Assembly: GCA_003695215.1 (NCBI GenBank)
Contig: RFIM01000030.1
Span: 1-20,424, forward strand
From: Chloroflexota bacterium
GTDB lineage: Bacteria; Chloroflexota; Anaerolineae; Aggregatilineales; UBA2796
Length of the DNA: 20,424 nucleotides
Direction: 5' to 3'
Shown here in pieces: positions 1 to 7,670 of the stretch. The notes below the pieces were generated by a model, which was not told the origin of the DNA, did no database searches, and saw only the letters and a list, made by a program, of their open reading frames with translations. The translations under genes and the position numbers were made by a program. How positions within the stretch are numbered: the first letter of the stretch is position 1; each line of letters begins with the position of its first letter.

Positions 1-133
1 CAAGCGCGTCTATTTACAGGCGGGCGGCGGCGTGGTCGCCGATAGCGAGCCTGCCAAAGAATATCAGGAGACTATCAACAAGGCGCGGGCAGTCGCCATT
101 GCCATTGAAAATGCAGAGCGCGGCTTGATCTGA
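1..133 (+). CDS. trpE: Anthranilate synthase component I, C-terminal fragment
   Basis: The last 43 residues are visible, reading in frame from base 2 to a TGA at 131-133. The stretch VYLQAGGGVVADSEPAKEY followed by a helix ending in ENAERGL matches the conserved C-terminus of chorismate-binding enzymes (TrpE/PabB), where the GAGIVADSxPxxEY motif lies near the active site. TrpE uses chorismate and ammonia, supplied by TrpG, to make anthranilate, the first step of tryptophan synthesis. The gene starts outside the window. trpG follows 27 nt later, which supports TrpE over the closely related PabB or salicylate/isochorismate synthases; trpD and trpC downstream make TrpE by far the best reading. 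Confidence 0.88.
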   Translation, partial: KRVYLQAGGGVVADSEPAKEYQETINKARAVAIAIENAERGLI

Positions 134-160
134 CTCGCGCTGATGAGAGGAGAATCACGC

Positions 161-742
161 ATGATCGTGCTGATCGATAACTACGATAGCTTCACCTACA
201 ACTTAGCGCAGGCCTTCGGCATGTTAGGCGCACAGATTCAGGTTTTCCGCAACGATGCGCTGACTGTTGAGCAACTAGCAGCCCTGGAGCCTTCGCACAT
301 TGTGATCTCGCCTGGCCCAGGCGATCCTGATGATGGCGGCATTTCGCTAGAGGCGATTCGGCAGCTTGGGCATCGCATCCCGATCCTAGGCGTTTGCCTC
401 GGACATCAATGTATTGGCCAAGCCTATGGCGGCGTGGTCAAGCGCGCGCCGCGCCTGATGCATGGCAAGACGTCGCTCATCTATCACAAGAATATGGGCA
501 TTTTCTCGGAGCTGCCCAATCCGTTCGAAGCGACGCGCTATCACAGCCTGATCGTCGAGGAACAGGGCTTGCCCAGCTGCCTGAAAGTGACCGCCTTCAC
601 TGATCAAGGCGAGATCATGGGCTTGCAACACACTGAGTATCCTGTCTTCGGCGTGCAATTTCATCCCGAGAGCATCCTGACCATCTTCGGGCCGCGTTTG
701 CTGCAGAACTTCTTGAACATACGCAAGCCTATTCAAGTCTGA
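161..742 (+). CDS. trpG: Anthranilate synthase component II (glutamine amidotransferase)
   Basis: Class I glutamine amidotransferase of 193 residues, normal for TrpG. It hydrolyses glutamine and passes ammonia to TrpE. The N-terminus MIVLIDNYDSFTYNL is diagnostic of TrpG/PabA. The nucleophile elbow GVCLGHQ places the catalytic Cys at residue 79, and GVQFHPES gives His168 and Glu170, so the triad is intact; the oxyanion motif SPGPGDP is at 50-56. An in-frame ATG at 143 would add six residues, but the SD sequence GAGAGGAGAA at 145-153 lies directly downstream of it and 7 nt before the ATG at 161, so 161 is the start. In some bacteria TrpG doubles as PabA for folate synthesis; the sequence cannot exclude that. 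Confidence 0.95.
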   Translation: MIVLIDNYDSFTYNLAQAFGMLGAQIQVFRNDALTVEQLAALEPSHIVISPGPGDPDDGGISLEAIRQLGHRIPILGVCLGHQCIGQAYGGVVKRAPRLMHGKTSLIYHKNMGIFSELPNPFEATRYHSLIVEEQGLPSCLKVTAFTDQGEIMGLQHTEYPVFGVQFHPESILTIFGPRLLQNFLNIRKPIQV

Positions 743-754
743 GGAGCAGTGGCA

Positions 755-1792
755 ATGAGCATCCAACACGCGATCAGCAAATTGGCGCGCCGCGAGCATC
801 TGACCGCTGCTGAAGCTGAGGCGGCCATGAGCGCGATCATGAGCGGCGAGGCGACTCACGCACAGATCGGCGGCTATCTGATGGCGCTGCGCCTGAAAGG
901 CGAGACAGTGGATGAGATCATCGGCGGCGCGCGCGCTATGCGCGCCGCTGCGCACAAAACGCCCGTCCGCGATGCCAGCCGTTTGGTGGATACCTGCGGC
1001 ACAGGCGGTGACGGCGCGCATACCTTCAATATCTCGACCACAGTGGCTTTTGTGGTCGCGGGCGCAGGCGTGCCTGTTGCCAAGCACGGCAATCGCTCGG
1101 TCAGCAGCCAAAGTGGCTCAGCGGACGTGCTGAGCGCGCTAGGCGTGAACTTGAATCTAACGCCTGAGCAGGTCGGCGCCTGCATTGACGAGATCGGCAT
1201 CGGCTTCCTGTTCGCGCCCAATTTCCACATAGCTATGAAGCATGCCATTCAGCCGCGCCGCGAGCTTGGCGTGCGCACGCTCTTCAACCTGCTTGGGCCG
1301 TTGACTAATCCTGCGGGCGCGGCGCGCCAACTGCTTGGCGTCTATGAGGCAGCGCTGACCGAGCCTTTGGCGCACGTGCTGCACGGGCTCGGCGCTAAGG
1401 CGGCCTTTGTGGTGCATGGGCATGGCGGCTTGGATGAACTCAGCACAACGGGCGAGAATCAGGTCAGCGAGCTGCGCGATGGCGCTGTGCGCACTTACAC
1501 GCTCGATCCGCGCGAGCTTGGCTTTGCGCCCTGCGATCCATCTGAGCTACGCGGCGGCGATCCGCAGACCAACGCGGCGATCACGCGGCGCATCCTCTCG
1601 GGCGAGATGGACGGCGGCAAACGCGATGTCGTCCTGTTGAATGCAGCAGCTGCGCTTGTGGCAGGCGGCGCTGTCGGAACCTTGGCTGATGGCGTGCGCT
1701 TGGCGACCGAGAGCTTGGAGAGCGGCGCTGCGCTCGGCAAGCTAGAAGCGCTGATCGCCTACTCGCAGCGCTTTGCGCAGCCGCCTATGTAG
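755..1792 (+). CDS. trpD: Anthranilate phosphoribosyltransferase
   Basis: Transfers the phosphoribosyl group of PRPP to anthranilate, the second committed step of tryptophan synthesis. The 345-residue length is normal. The small helical N-terminal domain (about 1-70) is followed by the glycine-rich PRPP site CGTGGDG (81-87) and KHGNRSVSS (110-118), both hallmarks of TrpD, and the anthranilate-binding region around HAIQPRRELGVRT. A GTG at 749 is in frame, but the SD GAGGAG at 741-746 is only 2 nt from it and 8 nt from the ATG at 755, so I place the start at 755. The SD overlaps the trpG stop codon, so the two genes are probably translationally coupled. Confidence 0.95.
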   Translation: MSIQHAISKLARREHLTAAEAEAAMSAIMSGEATHAQIGGYLMALRLKGETVDEIIGGARAMRAAAHKTPVRDASRLVDTCGTGGDGAHTFNISTTVAFVVAGAGVPVAKHGNRSVSSQSGSADVLSALGVNLNLTPEQVGACIDEIGIGFLFAPNFHIAMKHAIQPRRELGVRTLFNLLGPLTNPAGAARQLLGVYEAALTEPLAHVLHGLGAKAAFVVHGHGGLDELSTTGENQVSELRDGAVRTYTLDPRELGFAPCDPSELRGGDPQTNAAITRRILSGEMDGGKRDVVLLNAAAALVAGGAVGTLADGVRLATESLESGAALGKLEALIAYSQRFAQPPM

Positions 1793-1800
1793 AGGTGACC

Positions 1801-2598
1801 ATGCAAGCAGGCATCCAACGCACTGAGACGATCCTGGATCGGATTGTGGCGCGCAAGATCGAAGAGCTAGCTCATTTAGACATGGCGCGTTTGCCCAAGC
1901 CCGATTCGCCGCCGCGTCCATTCGCAGCGGCATTGCGCCGCGCTGATGGACGCGTAGCCCTGATCGCCGAAATCAAGCGCGCTTCGCCAAGTCGTGGCGT
2001 GCTGATCGCAGATTTCCAACCCGCCTCTTTGGCTGAGCAATACGCCTCAGGCGGCGCCACAGCGCTCTCCGTGCTGACAGACCGCGATTTCTTCATGGGC
2101 AGCCTTGAAGACTTGCAGGCAGCGCGTCGAGCGGCCGAGCTGCCTGTGCTGCGCAAGGATTTCATCATTGACGAGCGCCAAATCGTCGAGGCGCGTGCCT
2201 ACGGCGCCGACGCAATCTTGCTGATCGCCGCGATCCTTGACGATGCCAAGCTGCGCGACCTGATCGCGGCTGCGAACGCGCACGGCTTGGCGGCACTAGT
2301 CGAGGTGCATACGCAAGCCGAGCTAGAGCGCGTCCTGCAGCTGGACGTGGCGCTGATCGGCATCAACAATCGCGATCTGCGTACTTTCAAGGTCGACCTG
2401 AACACTTTCCGAACTTTGGCGCCGCTTGTGCCTGCGCACCTCACGCTTGTGGCAGAGAGCGGCATCTACACAGCTGAGGATGTCGCAGTGATGGCCGCAC
2501 ATGGCGCCCATGCTATCCTAGTCGGCGAGTCGTTGGTGAAAGCGCCTGATATCGCCGCGCAAGTGCGCCAGTTGAGCGCCGTGCTGCGCCGCGCCTGA
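1801..2598 (+). CDS. trpC: Indole-3-glycerol phosphate synthase
   Basis: TIM-barrel enzyme (265 residues) that closes carboxyphenylamino-deoxyribulose phosphate to indole-3-glycerol phosphate. The family signature EIKRASPSRG is at 57-66, with the active-site Glu57 and Lys59. LRKDFIID carries the general-acid Lys119, LVEVHT carries Glu168, and IGINNRDL (186-193) and VAESGI (217-222) line the phosphate site. The ATG at 1801 has AGAGG at 1791-1795, overlapping the trpD stop codon; a GTG at 1795 is in frame but sits inside that SD. There is no trpF domain fused, unlike the enterobacterial TrpCF protein. It is the last recognisable trp gene here, so trpF, trpB and trpA must be elsewhere. Confidence 0.95.
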   Translation: MQAGIQRTETILDRIVARKIEELAHLDMARLPKPDSPPRPFAAALRRADGRVALIAEIKRASPSRGVLIADFQPASLAEQYASGGATALSVLTDRDFFMGSLEDLQAARRAAELPVLRKDFIIDERQIVEARAYGADAILLIAAILDDAKLRDLIAAANAHGLAALVEVHTQAELERVLQLDVALIGINNRDLRTFKVDLNTFRTLAPLVPAHLTLVAESGIYTAEDVAVMAAHGAHAILVGESLVKAPDIAAQVRQLSAVLRRA

Positions 2599-2670
2599 GC
2601 CTAGACAAGCGTGCCTGTAGCCGTTACACTTGCTGTGCATTTGCGCCACAGGCACGCTGAAAATTATCCT

Positions 2671-4407
2671 ATGTCCGCTCTGCAAGCCTACCCTGTCCTT
2701 ACTACGCCGCGCACAGACGCTCTCGTCACCTTCCCTGATGGACGCACCTTTAGCGCGCCGATCGGCACGCCGCTGCAGGCTTACATCCAGGCCGCCTATC
2801 CGCCCGATCATCCCGATCAGCCGATCCTGGCAGGCTTGATCGGCAACCGCCTTGTCGAACTGACCTATCCGATCAAGGCAGACGTGCACGTGCAACCGAT
2901 CACCTTGCGCCACAGTGATGGCAGTCGTATCTATCGCCGCACGCTCGTCCTAGTGCTGACCACAGCCGCTGCTGAGCTGTTTGGCTGCAAAATTGCTGTC
3001 AAACATTCGATTCCGTCGGGCGGCTTTTACTGCGAAGTGGTCGGTCGGGAAAATTTCAGCGCAGCTGAGCTTGAGCAACTGCAGGTTCACATGGCCCAGA
3101 TCATCGCCGCTGATGAGCCGATCATCCGCCGTGAGATGCCGCTCGCCGAAGCAATCGCTTGGTTCGAGCAGCACGACGATCAACCGATGTTGCGCCTGCT
3201 CAAGAACCGCACCAAAGACTACCTGACCGTCTACAAACTGCGCGGCACTTTGGATTATTTCTTCGGCTACATGGCGCCCTCCACAGGCTACCTGAAGATG
3301 TTCGAGCTGATCGGCGCTGAAGAAGGCTTTGTGTTGCGCTACCCGCGCCCAGAAACGCCTGATCGGCTGCTGCCATATCGGCCTTCGCACAAACTGGAAG
3401 CCGTTTTCCATCAACACAAGGTCTGGCAGAAGCTGATCGGCCTGGAAGATATTGGCGAGCTGAATTATGCCGTCAACAACGGCCGTTTCCGCGAGGAAGT
3501 GCTGATCGCAGAGGCGCTACACACGCGCTACCTTGATGAGATCGCACGCCAGATCGTCTTGGCACATCAACGCGGCACGCGCCTGATCTTGATCGCCGGC
3601 CCGTCTAGCTCGGGCAAAACGACCACCTCGAAACGCTTGGCAGTCCAGCTGATGGCCTATGGCATCAAGCCGTATACGCTTGAGATGGACAACTTCTTCG
3701 TGGAGCGCTCGCGCACGCCACGCGATGAGAACGGCGAGTATGATTTCGAAGCGCTCGGCGCCATGGACTTGGAGCGCCTGAATCATGATGTGAAAGCGCT
3801 CATTCAAGGCCAGGAAGTCCAGCTGCCGCACTTCGACTTCAAGACGGGCAAGCCTAGAGAAGGCGAGATCGTGCGGCTAAGCGACGATCAGATCATCATC
3901 GCTGAAGGCATTCACGGGCTGAATCCTGATCTCTTGCCTGAGATCGACTCGGAGCGCGTCTTGCGCGTGTACGTCTCTCTGCTGACGGCGCTTAACCTTG
4001 ACCTGCACAATCGAGTCGCCACAACGGACGTGCGCTTGCTGCGCCGTCTGATACGCGATGCCGCCAAGCGCGGCTATAGCGCCGAGCAAACGCTGGAACG
4101 TTGGGAGAGCGTGCGGCGCGGCGAGAAGCGCAACATCTTCCCGTATCAAGAGAACGCCGATATGATCTTCAACAGCGGCTTGGCCTACGAGCTAGCCGTC
4201 TTGAAGCCTTATGCCGAGCCGTTGTTGCGCCGCGTCGATCCTGACTCGCCGCGCTACGTTGAAGCCAAGCGCTTGCTGGCTTTCCTGGAATGGGTGAGCG
4301 CAGCTAGCGCTGAATACGTGCCTGATAATTCGCTGCTGCGCGAGTTCATCGGCGGCTCGATCTTGGAGAGCTACATGCCCTACAAGCGCGGTCGTCTAGG
4401 CCGATAG
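2671..4407 (+). CDS. TGS/SAD-domain nucleoside (uridine-type) kinase
   Basis: A 578-residue three-part protein. Residues about 10-90 form a TGS domain (VTFPDGRTF start), the ubiquitin-like fold of threonyl-tRNA synthetase and GTPases. Residues about 95-240 resemble the second additional domain of ThrRS/AlaRS (KHSIPSGGFYCEV, then ADEPIIRREM). The C-terminal half is a phosphoribulokinase/uridine kinase P-loop domain with Walker A GPSSSGKT at 310-317 (Lys316), followed by LEMDNFFV, the usual substrate-side Asp. Such fusions are known from Thermotoga, Clostridia and Bacteroidetes and are annotated as uridine or nucleoside kinases; the true substrate is uncertain. An in-frame GTG at 2611 would add 20 residues without similarity, so I prefer the ATG at 2671. 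It lacks a clear SD, and the 72 nt gap from trpC leaves operon membership open. Confidence 0.85.
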   Translation: MSALQAYPVLTTPRTDALVTFPDGRTFSAPIGTPLQAYIQAAYPPDHPDQPILAGLIGNRLVELTYPIKADVHVQPITLRHSDGSRIYRRTLVLVLTTAAAELFGCKIAVKHSIPSGGFYCEVVGRENFSAAELEQLQVHMAQIIAADEPIIRREMPLAEAIAWFEQHDDQPMLRLLKNRTKDYLTVYKLRGTLDYFFGYMAPSTGYLKMFELIGAEEGFVLRYPRPETPDRLLPYRPSHKLEAVFHQHKVWQKLIGLEDIGELNYAVNNGRFREEVLIAEALHTRYLDEIARQIVLAHQRGTRLILIAGPSSSGKTTTSKRLAVQLMAYGIKPYTLEMDNFFVERSRTPRDENGEYDFEALGAMDLERLNHDVKALIQGQEVQLPHFDFKTGKPREGEIVRLSDDQIIIAEGIHGLNPDLLPEIDSERVLRVYVSLLTALNLDLHNRVATTDVRLLRRLIRDAAKRGYSAEQTLERWESVRRGEKRNIFPYQENADMIFNSGLAYELAVLKPYAEPLLRRVDPDSPRYVEAKRLLAFLEWVSAASAEYVPDNSLLREFIGGSILESYMPYKRGRLGR

Positions 4408-4419
4408 CCGCCTGTTTGG

Positions 4420-4428
4420 TGATACAAT
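4420..4428 (+). promoter_or_regulatory. Extended -10 promoter of the OST-HTH-like gene
   Basis: TGATACAAT reads as an extended -10 (TGn followed by TACAAT at 4423-4428), 34 nt before the ATG at 4463. No TTGACA-like -35 sits at 16-19 nt spacing, which fits an extended -10 promoter. A perfect palindrome lies at the predicted transcription start. Confidence 0.55.
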
Positions 4429-4430
4429 AG

Positions 4431-4445
4431 GGCAAAATTTTTGCC
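4431..4445 (+). promoter_or_regulatory. Operator-like palindrome at predicted transcription start
   Basis: GGCAAAATTTTTGCC is a perfect inverted repeat of two 7-nt arms around one central T. It begins 2 nt after the -10 hexamer, so it overlaps +1. That position suits a repressor site, although an AT-rich early-transcribed palindrome could also arise by chance. Confidence 0.35.
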
Positions 4446-4462
4446 AGCAGGCGCGAGGCACT

Positions 4463-6178
4463 ATGAACGTTCCAAGCCTAGAGACCGTTTTTGAGTACAT
4501 AGCGCTTTTGATCAGCGAGCGCGCAGCTGATGCGCCCTTCACGCTTAATCTGCTGCAGCCTGCCTTGCAGCACAAGTTTCCGAATTTCTCGCTCAGCGCC
4601 TATGGCATGGCGCATTGGCGCGATTTTTTGCGCGCTGCAGAGGAAGCCGATTATTTCAAGCTGGTCAACACAGGCGATCCGAAGACGAGCTATCTGGCGC
4701 TGGGCAACAAGCGCCGACGCTCTAGCGCGGCGCGCGCCACTGCTGAGATCAACACCGCCGATCCGCGCCATCAGCGCTGGATGACCGAGACGCTCGAGCT
4801 GCTGCTGTTGGCAGAACGCGCTGACCACATCTTAGAGATCATTGCCAAAGTTGAGGCCTTGGCGCCGCCCTTTGACGCCTACCTCGCCCGAGAAGAGCGC
4901 CTCGCGCCGCTCTACTACGTGCGCGGCAAGATTCGCCGCTTGCGCCAATTCCTGGCTGCCCTGCGCGATCTGGGCGAAGTGCGCGCCGTGACGCTCTGGA
5001 AGCCTGCTCGCAGCGTCTTGCGCTTCCCGAACGTGCCGCCAATTAAGGAAGCGCCGCGCATCGCCCAGAATCTGAGCGCCATCTTTCATGGCGATGCACG
5101 GCTCGATCAACTGCCTGCTGAAGCGCTCAATAATCTATTCTTCGGCGTGCTGCGCTTCCTGCGCCATCAGCTCAGCCGCGAACGCGCTTGGGACTGGGTC
5201 GTCGGCTTAGAGATATTAGAAGAAGAAGCGCGCGCTGTGCCGCGCCCAGCAACGCCGCCGCCGCGCAAAGGGCTGTTCGGCGCCAAAGCGACGCCGCCGC
5301 CAGTCGAGCCGTTGGATGAGGCACAGATCGAAGCCTATACCAAACTGCTGCTCAAAGAAGCAGGCCTGCGCACATCACAGGATGATACGCCGCGCTGGCG
5401 CGCTTATATCGCCACAGAGAGCCTTGATGCCGCCTTGCGCTACTTGGCCGAGCAACCGAACTTGCTGCGCGACGAAGCCATGCTAACTTGGCTGGACGAT
5501 GAGATCGGGCGCGCTGTTGAAGCCAATGACGTCAACGCCGTGCGCAACCTAGCCAACAAATCCGCCATTTTGATGGTCGCGCGTGAGCATGGCGTAGAAG
5601 GTGGACGCGGCAAGGGCGCTGAGATGCGGGCGATCTATGAATCCGTCCTGAAGGCTGCTCAGACGCTCAGCAAGGTCTTCGCTTACCTCAAGACCAGCAC
5701 CCCTGCGCAGGCTCTGGCCTTCTTGAAAGCAGCGCCTGATTTTGTGAATGATGAGACGGTAGATGCGCTCTTGGAGGAGCAATTGATCAAAGCGGCGCGC
5801 GCAGCCGATGTGGCGCGCTATCGTCGTGTGCGCCAACGCGCCGACCTGTGGCGCAAGGTCGTGAGTTTAGGCCTGGAGCAAGGCGCGGCGCAGCACGCGC
5901 GTTCAGTGGCTGCTGAAGGCGACGATCATGCCATGCTAACTGAGATGGGCTTGCTCCTGCTGCCAATGGCAGCGGACGCGCAAGAGACACGCGAGCTGAT
6001 CGAGCGCTTTCCGAGCGTTGCCACACCTGAAGGCTTGGCGCTCATCACACAAAAGATAGAATGGCTGAGCCTTCAGCAGGCGTCGCCAGAGGAATATCAG
6101 CGCTACCATAACGTGCAGCGTTTGATCGCCCGTTGCCTGGAGATCGGCATTGACCGCGCGCTGATCGAGCTGAAATAG
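4463..6178 (+). CDS. Helical protein with OST-HTH/LOTUS-like N-terminal domain
   Basis: A 571-residue protein without signal peptide or membrane segment. Residues about 6-80 have the layout of an OST-HTH/LOTUS domain, a winged-helix fold linked to RNA and RNA-helicase binding: a first helix (FEYIALLIS), then FTLNLLQPALQHKFPNFSL, the typical AYG turn at 46-48, FLRAAEEADYF, and a strand TSYLALG. A basic patch NKRRR (82-86) follows. The rest is strongly helical and rich in Ala, Leu, Glu and Arg, interrupted near 258-285 by a Pro-rich low-complexity linker (ATPPPRKG...ATPPPVEP). The C-terminal half looks like stacked helical repeats, perhaps a scaffold. No catalytic motif is visible. The start has GCGAGG at 4452-4457. 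The domain call rests on pattern only, and the function is unknown. Confidence 0.6.
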   Translation: MNVPSLETVFEYIALLISERAADAPFTLNLLQPALQHKFPNFSLSAYGMAHWRDFLRAAEEADYFKLVNTGDPKTSYLALGNKRRRSSAARATAEINTADPRHQRWMTETLELLLLAERADHILEIIAKVEALAPPFDAYLAREERLAPLYYVRGKIRRLRQFLAALRDLGEVRAVTLWKPARSVLRFPNVPPIKEAPRIAQNLSAIFHGDARLDQLPAEALNNLFFGVLRFLRHQLSRERAWDWVVGLEILEEEARAVPRPATPPPRKGLFGAKATPPPVEPLDEAQIEAYTKLLLKEAGLRTSQDDTPRWRAYIATESLDAALRYLAEQPNLLRDEAMLTWLDDEIGRAVEANDVNAVRNLANKSAILMVAREHGVEGGRGKGAEMRAIYESVLKAAQTLSKVFAYLKTSTPAQALAFLKAAPDFVNDETVDALLEEQLIKAARAADVARYRRVRQRADLWRKVVSLGLEQGAAQHARSVAAEGDDHAMLTEMGLLLLPMAADAQETRELIERFPSVATPEGLALITQKIEWLSLQQASPEEYQRYHNVQRLIARCLEIGIDRALIELK

Positions 6179-6249
6179 CGCGTCCTTCTGCTGGCGGCGC
6201 TCTCAAAAAGACGTGCATTCCTCGCCTTGGCGGTTGGCACGGCTATGCT

Positions 6250-6262
6250 GTAGCGCTGCTAC
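6250..6262 (+). promoter_or_regulatory. Perfect inverted repeat upstream of the kinase gene
   Basis: GTAGC-GCT-GCTAC is a perfect 5-bp inverted repeat about 20 nt upstream of the predicted -10 at 6283. It would overlap the -35 region, so it could be an operator. It is short and GC-rich enough that chance is a real alternative. Confidence 0.25.
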
Positions 6263-6282
6263 CAAATTCGTTCTATAACTGC

Positions 6283-6288
6283 TAAACT
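6283..6288 (+). promoter_or_regulatory. Predicted -10 element of the Ser/Thr kinase gene
   Basis: TAAACT in the context GCTAAACTAA lies in the most AT-rich part of the 139-nt gap between 6179 and 6317 and 30 nt before the kinase start. The same hexamer occurs at 16221 and, on the - strand, at 14019-14014. There is no convincing -35. Confidence 0.4.
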
Positions 6289-6317
6289 AATTTCATGGCG
6301 GCGAGGAGGCATGGCTC

Positions 6318-7670
6318 ATGGCGTCCGAAAAGCAATTGATCAGCGGTCGGTTCCAGATTCTAGAGACGCTCGGCTCTGGTGGCATGGCGGTTGTTTACAA
6401 AGCGCACGATCTGCGCTTGCGGCGCGATGTGGCGCTCAAAACGCTGCGCTCCAGCCTGACGGCCGACCCTGCCTTTCAGGAGAGCTTTCGCGAGGAAGCG
6501 CGCCGTGTTGCCAACTTGTTGCACCCTAATATCGTGACCGTCTTCGACGCCGATAACGAAGGCGCGCTCTTTTACATCGTGATGGAATACGTGGACGGGC
6601 AGGACCTGAAGAAGCACATTCGTGCGAGCGCGCCTTTCTCAGTCGAGCGTGCGCTGCATATCGGCATTCAGGTGTGTGCTGGCATCGGCTATGCGCATCG
6701 GGCGGGCCTGGTTCACGCCGATGTCAAGCCGCAGAACATCCTGCTCTATAGCAACGATACAGTCAAGGTGACTGACTTCGGCATTGCGCAGGTCATCAGC
6801 CACACGCAAGCCATGACGCGCCGCGAAGTAGTCTGGGGCAGCCCGCAGTATTTTTCGCCCGAGCAGGCACAAGGCAATACGCCAACGCCCGCCTCAGATG
6901 TGTACATGATCGGCGTAGTGCTTTACGAGATGCTGACAGGCAAGTTGCCCTTCTCAGGCAGCGATCAGCGCGAGCTGGCCTTGGCGCACATCAACGAACC
7001 TGCGCCGCACGTGCTGGAATCCAATCCGAATGTGCTGCCCGTGCTGGATAACATCATCCACAAGTGCATGGCGAAGGAGCCGAACGCGCGCTATTCAAAT
7101 GCCGATCAGCTCGGGCGCGTGCTGATCGAAATTCAAAAGAAGCGCCAAGAGACCACAGCCGTGCCTGTCAGCAAGCCGACAGGCCTCTCGCCCAGCCGTG
7201 GCATTCCTGCCATCAGCCAAGCTGCAGCGCCCGCCCGCGCTTCACAGCCACAGACGCCCGTGCCGCCACGTGAAGCTACCTCAGGGCCGATCAATCCCTA
7301 CCAGGCTAGCGCGCCACAAAGCCCTGTCTCGGTCACGCCGCCGCCCTACAGCGGCGCGCCAAGCGGCGGCGTAGTGCAGCCGCCGATCAAACCCGTTGAG
7401 CCGCCGCGCTATTTCAATCCCGCTGTGACGCGCCTAGCGCCTACGCAGCCTGCACAAGGCCAGACGCCCAATCAATGGCCAAACCTGCAAACGCCCGTCC
7501 AGCCCAACTATATGCCTGAGAGCCGCCAAGGCGCGCCAAACTACGATTACGGCATCCCGCCCGCGGCTGAACCGCTGCAGCCACTCACCTTGATCCTCGG
7601 CGCCTTAGCGCTGATGGCCATCTTCGGCGTGATCATCCTCTGGCTGACAGTCTGGAGCGCCTACAGCTGA
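6318..7670 (+). CDS. Membrane-anchored PknB-type Ser/Thr protein kinase
   Basis: A 450-residue Hanks-type kinase. The kinase domain covers about 11-275: glycine loop GSGGMAVVYKA (19-29), ATP-binding Lys41 in VALKTL, catalytic loop HADVKPQN (133-140, Asp135), DFG at 153-155, and a GSPQYFSPEQ segment equivalent to the APE motif (174-183). The usual HRD arginine is Ala, making this a non-RD kinase, so activation-loop phosphorylation may be less important. Residues about 280-415 are a Pro/Ala/Gln-rich, probably disordered linker. A single membrane helix (about 421-446) ends the protein with almost nothing outside, so there is no PASTA or other sensor domain. It could phosphorylate soluble partners at the inner membrane face. 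The ATG at 6318 has GAGGAGG at 6303-6309; the ATG at 6311 is out of frame. Confidence 0.92.
   Translation: MASEKQLISGRFQILETLGSGGMAVVYKAHDLRLRRDVALKTLRSSLTADPAFQESFREEARRVANLLHPNIVTVFDADNEGALFYIVMEYVDGQDLKKHIRASAPFSVERALHIGIQVCAGIGYAHRAGLVHADVKPQNILLYSNDTVKVTDFGIAQVISHTQAMTRREVVWGSPQYFSPEQAQGNTPTPASDVYMIGVVLYEMLTGKLPFSGSDQRELALAHINEPAPHVLESNPNVLPVLDNIIHKCMAKEPNARYSNADQLGRVLIEIQKKRQETTAVPVSKPTGLSPSRGIPAISQAAAPARASQPQTPVPPREATSGPINPYQASAPQSPVSVTPPPYSGAPSGGVVQPPIKPVEPPRYFNPAVTRLAPTQPAQGQTPNQWPNLQTPVQPNYMPESRQGAPNYDYGIPPAAEPLQPLTLILGALALMAIFGVIILWLTVWSAYS

Noticed and set aside
386..1111. Long - strand open frame opposite trpG and trpD
   Set aside because: It overlaps two certain trp genes, has His/Ala/Arg-rich composition typical of antisense frames in GC-rich DNA, and shows no domain motif.
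2611..2670. GTG-initiated 20-residue extension of the nucleoside kinase
   Set aside because: The added residues lie before the TGS domain start and have no SD; the ATG at 2671 is simpler. The extension cannot be fully excluded.
2641..2670. TTGCGC-18-TATCCT promoter just before the nucleoside kinase
   Set aside because: The -10 would touch the ATG, putting the start of transcription inside the gene; weak match to consensus.
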